A stretch of DNA of 32,815 nucleotides from Phycisphaerales bacterium (GCA_020353195.1 CP070691.1:1604408-1637222), one strand, 5' to 3'. Shown: positions 24,069-32,023, counted from the stretch's first letter. Numbers and translations: made by a program. Notes: generated by a model from the sequence alone, not told the origin.

Positions 24069-25031
24069 TTGGCGATCATCGTGGGCATCGACGAAGCCGG
24101 ATACGGGCCCGTCCTCGGGCCGCTCGTGGTCTCCGGCGTCGCGATGCGGGTCGCGGACGACGAACCGACGGGTTGCCTGTGGACCCGGCTGCAGCACAGC
24201 GTCACACGCACCGCGTCCCGTCGCGATTTGCGCCTGCCGATCGTGGATAGCAAGAAACTCTACAACCGAAAAGCCGGGCTCGGCAGGCTGGAGCGCTCCG
24301 CCCTCACGGCGCTCAAGGTCTGGGGCCAAACCCCGAGGTCCCTCCGCAACCTGCTCGAATCGCTCTGCCCCCACCTGCTCGAACAACTCGGAGCCTATCC
24401 GTGGTATCGCGACTTCGACGTCGATCTGCCCGTCGCCCAGGACGTCGCCCAGGTTGCCACCCAGGCAAACGCGCTGACCCGGGATTGTCGCGATCACGGC
24501 ATCGAGCTGACCCGCGTGTATTGCGAACCCCTTCTGGAGGGGCATTTCAACCGCCTCGTGAACACCACCCGCAACAAGGCTGTCGTGCTGCTGGGGTTGG
24601 TGCTCCGCGTCGTCAACCGGGCGATGAACGCCGCCGGTGATCAGCCGCTGTACGTGTGCATTGACCGGCATGGCGGGCGGGCCCATTACGCTTCCCAGCT
24701 GATGACCGCGTTCGACGGCCACGATTTGCAGATCCTCGAGGAATCCCCGGCTCGCAGCGCCTACGCACTTCGCCGGCGCCAGGCCCACGTCCGCGTCGAG
24801 TTCGTCACCTCGGGCGAGGACCGGCACCTGCTCGTTGCACTGGCGAGCATCGTTAGCAAGTACATACGCGAGCTGTTCATGATCGGCCTGAACCGGTATT
24901 GGCAGCAGCGGGTGCAGGGCCTGCGCCCCACCGCGGGCTACTATCGCGACGGGCAGCGATTCCTGGCCGACATCGCCGGCGCGATGGACGAGGACCGTAT
25001 GAACCGGGGACTCCTGGTGCGAGCGCGGTAG
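24069..25031 (+). CDS. RNase HII-like protein, large variant
   Basis: The 320-residue protein begins 'IVGIDEAGYGPVLGPLVVSG' with Asp8 and Glu9, matches 'DSKKL' (60-64), has 'CIDRHGGR' (Asp199) and 'LASIVSKYIRELFM' (~258-271), giving the four acidic residues and fold order of RNase HII. It differs from normal RNase HII (about 200 aa) by roughly 100 extra residues between DSKKL and Asp199, and the conserved GRG motif that contacts the RNA-DNA junction reads GYG. So it may cut a different substrate or be inactive on single ribonucleotides. The TTG at 24069 has GGGAG 8 nt upstream. It stands alone, followed by the STAS gene with its own promoter. Confidence 0.8.
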   Translation: MAIIVGIDEAGYGPVLGPLVVSGVAMRVADDEPTGCLWTRLQHSVTRTASRRDLRLPIVDSKKLYNRKAGLGRLERSALTALKVWGQTPRSLRNLLESLCPHLLEQLGAYPWYRDFDVDLPVAQDVAQVATQANALTRDCRDHGIELTRVYCEPLLEGHFNRLVNTTRNKAVVLLGLVLRVVNRAMNAAGDQPLYVCIDRHGGRAHYASQLMTAFDGHDLQILEESPARSAYALRRRQAHVRVEFVTSGEDRHLLVALASIVSKYIRELFMIGLNRYWQQRVQGLRPTAGYYRDGQRFLADIAGAMDEDRMNRGLLVRAR

Positions 25032-25188
25032 GCTCGCCTGTCGCACGGATGAACACGTCTGCCAGCCTTGACGGTCAGGCGGCGGTGCACTCTCGGATCG
25101 GCAGGACCGTCCCATCGCCAGTCTGCCTCATGCGTCGACATGGCGTCTGCCCCGGGGCGCACGGCATCAGGCTCGCGTCCCGCCCTCG

Positions 25189-25217
25189 TTGACAGCCCCG
25201 CCCGGGCTTGCTAGCCT
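25189..25217 (+). promoter_or_regulatory. Promoter for the STAS gene
   Basis: A perfect -35 TTGACA (25189-25194) is followed after 17 nt by TAGCCT (25212-25217, 3 of 6 matches). Transcription should start near 25224, about 23 nt before the ATG. Confidence 0.6.
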
Positions 25218-25246
25218 TCTCACGTCGCTCGAGGAGGGAGCTTCGA

Positions 25247-25585
25247 ATGTCTATTCAGAACTGGTCTGAGACCATCGTCGTGGCCGAGTTGCAGGACGAC
25301 CCGGCTTTCACCGACGACATGGTCAGCCTGACAGAGCAGGTCCAGGGCAACTCGAAGCTGAACATCATCCTGGACATGACGCACGTGACGTATCTCAACT
25401 CGTCCAACATCGCCCGCCTGATCGACCTTCGCGAGCAGGTCACCGTCAAGAACCAATCCAAGCTGCTGCTGTGCGGCGTGGGCACCCACGTGTGGGGCAT
25501 CATGCTGGTGTCGGAACTTCACAAGGTTTTCGAGTTCGCCGACAACGTAGCGACCGGCCTGGCGGCCGTGCAGATCGGCGAGTAG
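25247..25585 (+). CDS. STAS-domain protein, anti-sigma-factor-antagonist-like
   Basis: The 112-residue protein is a single STAS domain like SpoIIAA/RsbV: 'NIILDMTHVTYLNSSNIARLIDLREQV' contains the region where these proteins are phosphorylated (usual DSSG; here NSSN, Ser52/Ser53), followed by 'KLLLCGVGTHVWGIMLVSELHKVFEFADN'. Such proteins bind anti-sigma kinases or act in partner-switching and lipid-asymmetry systems. The loss of the usual Asp and Gly around the serine makes phosphorylation uncertain. GAGGGAG lies about 6 nt before the ATG. No kinase, phosphatase or sigma factor is adjacent, so the partner is elsewhere. Confidence 0.88.
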   Translation: MSIQNWSETIVVAELQDDPAFTDDMVSLTEQVQGNSKLNIILDMTHVTYLNSSNIARLIDLREQVTVKNQSKLLLCGVGTHVWGIMLVSELHKVFEFADNVATGLAAVQIGE

Positions 25586-25591
25586 CCGCAG

Positions 25592-25672
25592 GCGGGGAGT
25601 CTGCCGAACAGGACCGCAGGCGGATCACCCCGGTCCTCGTGGCAAGGGCCCGAGGCGCGCAGACTCTCCCGC
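25592..25672. repeat. Multi-stem structure between convergent genes
   Basis: GCGGGGAGTCTGC (25592-25604) pairs with 25659-25672 with one bulged T. Inside, AGGACCG (25610-25616) pairs with CGGTCCT (25631-25637). It lies exactly between the STAS and bS21 gene ends and could serve both transcripts as a 3' end structure; no T-tract is present. Confidence 0.55.
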
Positions 25673-25703
25673 AGTCACAGTGCACGGCAGACCCCGGCCA
25701 TTT

Positions 25704-25883
25704 TCAGTCCATGTGTTGGCGACGTTGGGACTTGCGCGCCTTACGACGGCGTCGTTCGGAAGGTTTCTCGTAGTAGCTGGTCCGCTTGATGTCGCGCGTC
25801 AGGCCTTCGCGCTGGCAAAGGCGCTTGAAACGCTTCAACATCTGCTGGACCGATTCATTCCCCCGGGGCCTGATCTTGATCAC
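25704..25883 (-). CDS. rpsU: 30S ribosomal protein bS21
   Basis: The 59-residue protein translates as MIKIRPRGNESVQQMLKRF followed by a lysine/arginine-rich tail including 'TRDIKRTSYYEKPSERRRRKARK', matching bS21, which sits near the anti-Shine-Dalgarno end of 16S rRNA. The frame begins at GTG 25883 with GGAGG 4 nt upstream and ends TGA. It is one residue too short for common 60-residue cut-offs and is easy to miss. bS21 is absent from several phyla, so its presence is informative. It is transcribed towards the STAS gene. No strong promoter was found; TAGAGT (minus strand, around 25985-25990) is a possible -10 box. Confidence 0.93.
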   Translation of the reverse strand: MIKIRPRGNESVQQMLKRFKRLCQREGLTRDIKRTSYYEKPSERRRRKARKSQRRQHMD

Positions 25884-26125
25884 GGATCCTCCACTTCTGC
25901 CAACGCGATACGGCGTTCACCCTCGCTTCACTCGCGGCGAGGGCCCCTGGCCATCAGCCCATCCCCAGTGCGGCGCAGCACATACTCTACGTCATTTCGG
26001 ACGATCCTGCTACCGCCTGAGCGCAGATTCGCCCGGCCTGTCCGCCGGAGACACCGCTGCGCTGCCGCGGCGGTACGAACCGCCTGCCCCACCCGACGCC
26101 TGCCGGAAACCTGCATAACTGCTTG
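25884..26125. other. Region upstream of rpsU
   Basis: No gene is supported here. It should carry the rpsU promoter on the minus strand. A hairpin CCCTCGC (25920-25926) / GCGAGGG (25937-25943) lies about 37 nt upstream of the rpsU start codon and could act in the leader of its mRNA, perhaps as an autoregulatory site (inference). With the terminator at 26126-26190 this makes 323 nt between rpsU and the symporter gene. Confidence 0.4.
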
Positions 26126-26190
26126 AAAAAAAAGCGGTTATCGAGAGCCCCTTCCCCTCGGGCGCCACCCGTCGGTGACCAGGGCTCTCG
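26126..26190 (-). terminator. Intrinsic terminator of the symporter gene
   Basis: On the minus strand the 9-bp stem formed by 26190-26182 and 26150-26142 (CGAGAGCCC / GGGCTCTCG) is followed 8 nt later by a run of eight Ts (26133-26126). The loop is long (31 nt) and has its own small stem. A second fold, ATAACCGCTT with AAGCAGTTAT, brackets the T-run. Confidence 0.65.
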
Positions 26191-26206
26191 CGGCGTCGCC
26201 CGGGCC

Positions 26207-27658
26207 CTAAGCCCCGGCGGGGCTTCCGAGCCGGGACCGTTCCAACCGGTTGACCACGATCGCCCCCACGCTGTCGCCGAGCACGTTGGTCGAGGTGCGG
26301 AACATGTCCAGGAAGGCGTCAACCGCGAAGATCAGCGGGATGTAGTAGATCGGCAGGTGGACCGCGCTGGCCACCAGCACCATGGTGACCAGCCCCGCGT
26401 CCGGAACCGCGGCCGCCCCAACGGAGGCAAGCACGGCGGTGATGAAGATCAGGAAGGTGGCCATGGCCGTCATCGTGATCGACACGTCATCGAGCCCGCC
26501 GTAAATCTGGATCAGGAAGATCACCGCCACGCCCTCGTAGAGGGCGGTCCCGTCCATGTTCACCGTCGCCCCGAGCGGCAGCGAGAAGTTGGCCACCTTC
26601 GGCGAGACGTTCAGTTTCTCCGTGGTGTTGGCGATCGTCACCGGCAGCGTCGCGGCGCTGGACCGCGTGGTGAAGGCGATCATGTAGGCCTCGCGGATGC
26701 CCTGAAACAGGCGAAGCGGCCTGACGCCGCCGATCACCGCTGCGATCGTCACCAACACACCTACGTGGATGACGATCCCCCCGATTACCGTGCCGCAATA
26801 CCAGCCGAGCGTCTGGAAGATCTCCGGGCCGTTTCGGGCGACCAACCCGGCCATGATGCACCCAATCGCAAACGGGGAGATGGACATGAGCCAGTGCGTA
26901 ACGTGCATGATGACCGCGTTGAGGCCCTGGAAGAACGAGACCACATGCCCGGCCCGCTTTCCCACCACCATGCACGCGATCCCCAGAAGCAGGGCGAAGA
27001 AGATGATCCCCAGGGAGTTTGGTGGGTTGGCCGACAACGACTGAAAGGGATTCATCAACAGCGGACTGACGATGTCGTCCTTGAAAATGTCGCCGGCGGT
27101 TCGGTCCCGTGCCCCGGCGAGCTTCTCGAAACGGCCGGCCTCGTCATCGCCGGGGCGCTGCTCCCCTTCCTCCTGGGCCAGCCAGGCGAGGTAATCGGCG
27201 GTTGGGACACCGTCATCAGACAATGCCGGTCGCCCCGCCATCTCCTGATACGCCTGGCGACGCGCTTCGAGCTCGGCCACCCGCCGGTTGCGGACCTCCA
27301 GCGAGGCGGCCTTCTTGCCCGGCCCGATGCTGAGCACGAGCACCAGGCCGATGACGACCGCGATCGAGGTCGTGCAGAAGTAGTACGCCAGCGTCTTCCA
27401 CCCGATTGCGCCGAGTTCCTTCATATCCGGCAGGCTGGTCACGCCCGATACGATGCTCGCCAGGATCAGCGGAGCGATGATCATCTTCAGCGCGCCCATG
27501 AAGACCGTCGGGCCGAACAGATCGAGCCACCACAGCATATGGGTGCAGACGGCCTGATGGGTCTCGTCCGGGCTTCGCCCCAGCGCCCACAGCCCGAGGC
27601 CGATCAGCACTCCGGCGACCATGCCGATGAAGATCAGGTTGTGGAGCTTGATCCGCAT
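26207..27658 (-). CDS. Dicarboxylate/amino acid:cation symporter (DAACS family)
   Basis: The protein imports glutamate, aspartate or C4-dicarboxylates with Na+ or H+. The 483-residue sequence has the family's eight membrane helices and two hairpins: 'MGALKMIIAPLILASIVSGV', 'AFTTRSSAATLPVTIANTTEKL' (HP1 serine-rich tip), 'LPLGATVNMDGTALYEGVAVIFLIQ' (the NMDGT motif that binds sodium and substrate) and 'AAAVPDAGLVTMVLV' (HP2). Between the early helices, residues ~113-200 form a long charged insert not found in short members such as GltP (about 437 aa). The ATG at 27658 has GAGG about 9 nt upstream. A terminator follows. Substrate cannot be fixed from sequence. Confidence 0.92.
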   Translation of the reverse strand: MRIKLHNLIFIGMVAGVLIGLGLWALGRSPDETHQAVCTHMLWWLDLFGPTVFMGALKMIIAPLILASIVSGVTSLPDMKELGAIGWKTLAYYFCTTSIAVVIGLVLVLSIGPGKKAASLEVRNRRVAELEARRQAYQEMAGRPALSDDGVPTADYLAWLAQEEGEQRPGDDEAGRFEKLAGARDRTAGDIFKDDIVSPLLMNPFQSLSANPPNSLGIIFFALLLGIACMVVGKRAGHVVSFFQGLNAVIMHVTHWLMSISPFAIGCIMAGLVARNGPEIFQTLGWYCGTVIGGIVIHVGVLVTIAAVIGGVRPLRLFQGIREAYMIAFTTRSSAATLPVTIANTTEKLNVSPKVANFSLPLGATVNMDGTALYEGVAVIFLIQIYGGLDDVSITMTAMATFLIFITAVLASVGAAAVPDAGLVTMVLVASAVHLPIYYIPLIFAVDAFLDMFRTSTNVLGDSVGAIVVNRLERSRLGSPAGA

Positions 27659-27883
27659 GGAACCGCGCCTCGGCTGAACCGTATCGTCGTGACTGAAGCG
27701 TAGTCGGACGCCGCGCCGCCCGCGGCCGTATGGTACGGGGGCGCCATCGGCGGAACAAGCCGCGTCGCCGCCTCCCCCTTCTCACAAAGCGCGCAGCGAC
27801 CGAGCGGCAGGCCGCAACCGGGCTGGAGCCGAGGACTGCAACCGCAGGGGAGCGGACGGCCGCGATCCCGCACTCACGAGGCT

Positions 27884-27912
27884 TTGACATGCACCGGCGG
27901 GGTCGCTATCAT
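27884..27912 (+). promoter_or_regulatory. Strong promoter for kdsB
   Basis: A perfect -35 TTGACA (27884-27889), a 17-nt spacer and TATCAT (27907-27912, 5 of 6 matches) form the best promoter in the window. The predicted start of transcription, 27918-27920, coincides with the GTG start codon of kdsB at 27919. Confidence 0.8.
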
Positions 27913-27918
27913 CGGCCC

Positions 27919-28716
27919 GTGCAGCCCCAAATACGGAAAAACCCCTCCCCGAACGCGGTGTCGGTTGCCGCGTGCGCGGTCATTCCGGCCCGATTCGCAT
28001 CGACGAGATTCCCCGGCAAACCCCTCGCCCGCGATACGGGCAAGTTCCTCATCCAGCACGTGTACGAGCGCGCCGCAGAGGCCGGCGCCCTCGATCGTGT
28101 CATCGTCGCCACCGACGACGAGCGCATTGTCGAGGCGGTCCGCTCGTTCGGCGGTGAGGCGGTCATGACGCGGACCGATCACGTGTCGGGCACGGATCGA
28201 GTGGCCGAAGTCGCCGCCGGGCTCGACTGCGACGTGGTCGTGAACATCCAGGGCGATGAGCCGGAACTCGAACCCGCGTACGTCGGGCGTCTCGTCGAGC
28301 GGCTCGCGCGAGACCGTCAATGCCCGATGGCGACGCTGGCCTGCCCGTTTGCCGCCGTTGCCTCCGGCGACCCGGCGGACCCCAGCGCCGTCAAGGTCGT
28401 CGTCGACACCCGCGGGCGGGCGATGTACTTCTCGCGAAGTTGGATTCCGTGCCCGGCGGCGCCCTCGCCGCCCGAGGCTGACGGCGCGGGCGGGCCTCCC
28501 TACCTGCACCTGGGAATCTACGCCTACCGGCGCGAGTTCCTGATGACGCTGGCGTCGCTGAAGCCGACGCCGGGGGAACTCATCGAGCGGCTCGAACAGC
28601 TTCGCGCGTTGGAGTACGGATACACGATCGACGTGGTGACGGTCGAGAAGGCAGTGGTGGGCATCGACACTCCCGAGGATTACGCCGCTTTCGTGCGGCG
28701 ATACGAAGCGAAATAG
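27919..28716 (+). CDS. kdsB: 3-deoxy-manno-octulosonate cytidylyltransferase (CMP-Kdo synthetase)
   Basis: KdsB activates Kdo with CTP to CMP-Kdo for the lipopolysaccharide inner core. The 265-residue protein has 'VIPARFASTRFPGKPLA', 'VIVATDDERIVEAVRSFGGEAVMTR', 'DHVSGTDRVAEV', 'VVNIQGDEP', 'AMYFSRSWIP', 'HLGIYAYRREFL' and 'IDTPEDYAAF', all diagnostic. Starts: GTG 27919 coincides with the predicted transcription start (leaderless), GTG 27958 would begin right before the first beta strand as in E. coli; neither has a Shine-Dalgarno. An ATG at 27889 is excluded because it lies inside the promoter. The CTP synthase-like gene follows after 128 nt and could supply its CTP. Confidence 0.93.
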   Translation: MQPQIRKNPSPNAVSVAACAVIPARFASTRFPGKPLARDTGKFLIQHVYERAAEAGALDRVIVATDDERIVEAVRSFGGEAVMTRTDHVSGTDRVAEVAAGLDCDVVVNIQGDEPELEPAYVGRLVERLARDRQCPMATLACPFAAVASGDPADPSAVKVVVDTRGRAMYFSRSWIPCPAAPSPPEADGAGGPPYLHLGIYAYRREFLMTLASLKPTPGELIERLEQLRALEYGYTIDVVTVEKAVVGIDTPEDYAAFVRRYEAK

Positions 28717-28844
28717 CGGCAGCGCGGGCAGACAAACCGGGCGAGACACAATCAAGGAGAGCCGCTCTTCGCAACGAGGCGTTCATACACAGCCCTGGAC
28801 ACGCCGCATGTCCGGGCAGGGACCATGAACATCCGAGGATAGCC

Positions 28845-30632
28845 ATGACACCGGAACGCATTCTCTCCAACCTCGCCAACGTTTCGGACGAGACGGAATT
28901 CTACACGCCCATGCCCGAAGGCTATGAGCCGGGCCAGGCCAAGTACGTGATCGTATTCGGCACGGTCATGAGCGGACTGGGCAAGGGCATCTTCTCCAGC
29001 TCGCTGGCCAAGGTGATGCAGGACAAGGGCTTCGCCGTCGCGCCGATCAAGCTCGAAGGCTATCTCAACCGCGACAGCGGGACTCTGAACCCCTATCGCC
29101 ACGGCGAGGTGTTTGTGCTCGACGACGGCATGGAGTGCGACATGGACCTGGGGACCTACGAGCGGATGCTCAACATGGACCTGTCGCGCCTCAACTTCTG
29201 CACCAGCGGGCAGATCTTCTCCCGCGTCCTGGAGAAGGAACGCCAGGGAAGCTACCTCGGGCACGACGTGCAGATGATCCCCCACGTGACCGGCGAGGTG
29301 AAGTATCACCTGCGCGAGCTGGCGGCCAAGAGCCGGGCCGGCATCGTGTTCGTCGAGATCGGCGGAACCGCCGGTGACGTCGAGAACGCCTACTTCATCG
29401 AAGCCGTGCGCCAACTCGGGTTCGAGGAAGGACCGGGCAGCTGCTGCTACGTGGCCCTGACCTACGTCGTCGAGCCGCCGACCCTCGGCGAGCAGAAGTC
29501 AAAGCCCGCCCAGCTCAATATCAAGCAACTGATGGCCAGCGGCGTCATGCCTCATATCATCGCTTGCCGGGCCCAACATCCGGTCACCGCCAAGGTCCGC
29601 GAGAAGCTGGCTCTGTACTCCAACGTCCCGGTCGAGCGCGTGTTCTCCATGCACGACGTGAAAAGCGTGTACATGGTGCCCGAAATGCTCCGCGACGCCG
29701 GCATCGATTCGGCGGTGCTGGACATCCTCGGGCTGTCCGACAAGACCGACGGCGACCGCGAACGGCAAGCCCGCCAAGTGTGGAACAATTACATTACCCG
29801 CTACCGGGCGGCCGACACACCGGTCACCATCGGCATCACGGGCAAGTACACGTCGCTCCGCGACAGCTACGCCAGCATCATTCAGGCGCTGGAGCACGCG
29901 GGCACCCATCTCGGCGCCAGGGTAAGCATCGAGTGGATCGACAGCACCGTCCTGACCGACGCCGACGTGGCGGATAAGCTCGGCTGCGTCCACGGCATCA
30001 TCGTGCCCGGCGGGTTCGGCGTCCGCGGTGTCGAGGGCAAAATCGCTTGTGTCCGCCATGCCCGCGAAAACCGCATTCCTTATCTCGGCCTGTGCTACGG
30101 ATTCCAGATCGCGGTCATCGAGTTCGCCCGCAGCGTGTGTGGGCTGACCGCCGCCAACAGCACGGAGATCGAGCCGGCGTGCCCCCATCCAGTCATCGAC
30201 ATCCTGCCCGAGCAGAAGGAAATTGAAGGGCTCGGTGGCAACATGCGTCTCGGCGGGCATGACATCGAACTGACACCCGGCAGCCGCGTGATGAGCTTCT
30301 ATGGCGAATCCGAGGGTGCCCGCCTGAGATTCCGCCACCGCTACGAGGTCGAGCCGCGATACATCGAGCAGCTCGAGCACGCCGGCCTGGTGTTCAGCGG
30401 CCGGGCGCCGCATCAGCCCATCATGCAGGTGCTCGAGCTGCCCGCCGATCAGCACCCCTTCTTCATCGCCACCCAGGCCCACGCGGAACTCACCTCGAGA
30501 CCGCTGAAACCCGACCCCCTGTTCGTCGGTCTGGTCCAGGCGGCCATGGCGTTCAGCGGGACAGCCGGCAAATGCACAGCATCCGCTCCGCCGGCAGTCA
30601 CACCCGCTCCCGACCCGGTCACATCGAACTGA
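28845..30632 (+). CDS. pyrG: CTP synthase, divergent
   Basis: CTP synthase aminates UTP to CTP using glutamine and ATP. The 595-residue protein has both domains: the synthetase part with P-loop 'MSGLGKGIF' (Lys47), 'CDMDLGTYER' and 'EIGGTAGD' (Mg-binding Asp and Glu kept), and the class I glutamine amidotransferase with nucleophile Cys417 ('GLCYGFQ') and the His546/Glu548 pair ('AHAELTSRP'). Many motif residues differ from the usual forms (GGVVSSLGKG, KLDPYINVDPGTM, GICLGMQ, FHPEF), and there are extensions of ~32 residues at the N-terminus and ~35 at the C-terminus. It may be the organism's only PyrG or a paralogue. GAGGA lies 5 nt before the ATG; a hairpin (GGACA/TGTCC) lies just upstream. 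Confidence 0.88.
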   Translation: MTPERILSNLANVSDETEFYTPMPEGYEPGQAKYVIVFGTVMSGLGKGIFSSSLAKVMQDKGFAVAPIKLEGYLNRDSGTLNPYRHGEVFVLDDGMECDMDLGTYERMLNMDLSRLNFCTSGQIFSRVLEKERQGSYLGHDVQMIPHVTGEVKYHLRELAAKSRAGIVFVEIGGTAGDVENAYFIEAVRQLGFEEGPGSCCYVALTYVVEPPTLGEQKSKPAQLNIKQLMASGVMPHIIACRAQHPVTAKVREKLALYSNVPVERVFSMHDVKSVYMVPEMLRDAGIDSAVLDILGLSDKTDGDRERQARQVWNNYITRYRAADTPVTIGITGKYTSLRDSYASIIQALEHAGTHLGARVSIEWIDSTVLTDADVADKLGCVHGIIVPGGFGVRGVEGKIACVRHARENRIPYLGLCYGFQIAVIEFARSVCGLTAANSTEIEPACPHPVIDILPEQKEIEGLGGNMRLGGHDIELTPGSRVMSFYGESEGARLRFRHRYEVEPRYIEQLEHAGLVFSGRAPHQPIMQVLELPADQHPFFIATQAHAELTSRPLKPDPLFVGLVQAAMAFSGTAGKCTASAPPAVTPAPDPVTSN

Positions 30633-30675
30633 ACTGTTGCCGAGGACCGGTTCGCCGCCCTCGTCCCCGGGCAGA

Positions 30676-30702
30676 ACGAGCCGCGCGCGTCAGCAAGCGG
30701 CA
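30676..30702. repeat. Interspersed element, copy 2
   Basis: These 27 nt match 18681-18707 with 3 mismatches. The reverse strand reads MPLADARGSF in one frame. It lies 44 nt after the pyrG stop codon, in the 205-nt gap before the nuclease-like gene. Confidence 0.7.
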
Positions 30703-30837
30703 TCAAGACGACCTGTCCCCGTGAAACCCCGTCAGCACCCGAGCGAGCGGCTCGTCCCGGCACCGGTTGGCGGAACGAGGGTCGGCGCGGTATGTTCATC
30801 AGCCCGGCGCAGGCGGGTGGGCAGGAGCGGCGAGGGC

Positions 30838-32019
30838 ATGTGGCAGACAGTTGTCGTTGCGGGGATGGCGTTGGCGGCCATGTCCGGGGACCGATCGCGG
30901 CAAACCGTGCGAATCGCTGCGTTCAACGTCTGGGAGCTCAGCGCCCGGAAGCTGGGCCAGGTCGATGCGAACGGCCACGGCTTGAATCCGCAGCTGCGCA
31001 AGGCCGCCCAGATCATCCAACGGGTCCGTCCCGACATCTTACTGATCAACGAGATCGACTTCGACGCCGGGCGGCGGGAGAACGCGGCCGCGTTTCGCGA
31101 CCGCTACCTGAAAGTCGGTCAGAGCGGTCAAGACCTGATCGACTATCCCCATGTGTTCTTCGCCCCGGTCAACACCGGAGTACCCACGGGGCACGACCTC
31201 GACAATGATGGAACGTCCGCCGGACCGGCCGACGCCTTCGGATTCGGGCGATACCCGGGGCAGTACGGCATGGCGCTGTACAGCCGGTACTCCCTCGACG
31301 CAACGGCGGCCCGGACGTTTCAGAGATTCCTGTGGAAGGACATGCCGAACAACCTGATGCCCGACGGGCAGAATGATAGGCCTGCCTGGTATTCGGCGGA
31401 CGAGGCCGCCATTCTCCGGCTGTCAAGCAAGAGTCACTGGGACGTGCCGGTCCACATCGGGGACACGGTGCTGCACGTGCTGGCGTCGCACCCTACACCA
31501 CCGGTGTTCGACGGCCCCGAAGACCGCAACGGACGGCGGGCGTTCGACGAGGTGCGGCTCTGGGCGGACTACCTCACCGGCGGTGAGGCAGCCGGCTACC
31601 TGGTGGACGATCGCGGCCGCGGCGGCGGACTGCAGCCCGGCGCCCTGTTCGTGATCCTCGGCGACCTGAACGCCGATCCGGTCAAGGACAGAGGCGCGTA
31701 TGGCCGACCGGCGATCGACCAGTTGCTCGCGCATCCCCGCGTGCAGGACCCGGCGCCGAAAAGCGAGGGCGGTGCGGCGCATGCGTCATCCTACCCCGGT
31801 GACAAGGCCTGTCGAACGTGCGACTTCGGGCGGATCGACTACGTGCTGCCCTGCCGGGAACTCACGGTGCGCGGCTCGGGTGTCTTCTGGCCGGCGCCGG
31901 ACGACCCCCTTCGATCGTTGGTGGACAAACCCGAACCATCGAGCGATCATCGCCTGGTCTGGGTCGACGTGGTGATTGAACGCGCAGAAGCGGAGAAGAA
32001 ACCGAAAACAGGGAACTGA
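30838..32019 (+). CDS. Endonuclease/exonuclease/phosphatase-fold protein, probably secreted
   Basis: The 393-residue protein has the EEP (DNase I-like) catalytic set: Asn in 'AAFNVWEL', Glu in 'LLINEIDFD', 'GDLNADP' and 'SSDHRLVWVDV' near the end. It resembles the planctomycete/actinobacterial EEP proteins that also contain 'YGMALYSRYSL' and 'HPTPPVFDGPEDRNGRRAFDEVRLW', suggesting a phosphatase or nuclease acting outside the cytoplasm. The N-terminus (MWQTVVVAGMALAAMSG) is a short, weak signal-like segment. ATG 30838 is preceded by GAGGG very closely and AGGAG at about 12 nt, so the start is moderately sure. The substrate is unknown. The C-terminus is Lys/Glu-rich. Confidence 0.85.
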   Translation: MWQTVVVAGMALAAMSGDRSRQTVRIAAFNVWELSARKLGQVDANGHGLNPQLRKAAQIIQRVRPDILLINEIDFDAGRRENAAAFRDRYLKVGQSGQDLIDYPHVFFAPVNTGVPTGHDLDNDGTSAGPADAFGFGRYPGQYGMALYSRYSLDATAARTFQRFLWKDMPNNLMPDGQNDRPAWYSADEAAILRLSSKSHWDVPVHIGDTVLHVLASHPTPPVFDGPEDRNGRRAFDEVRLWADYLTGGEAAGYLVDDRGRGGGLQPGALFVILGDLNADPVKDRGAYGRPAIDQLLAHPRVQDPAPKSEGGAAHASSYPGDKACRTCDFGRIDYVLPCRELTVRGSGVFWPAPDDPLRSLVDKPEPSSDHRLVWVDVVIERAEAEKKPKTGN

Positions 32020-32023
32020 AAAG

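Noticed and set aside
26123..27703. 526-residue plus-strand open frame opposite the symporter
   Set aside because: His/Gln/Arg-rich antisense frame; the minus strand encodes a clear eight-helix transporter with the NMDGT motif.
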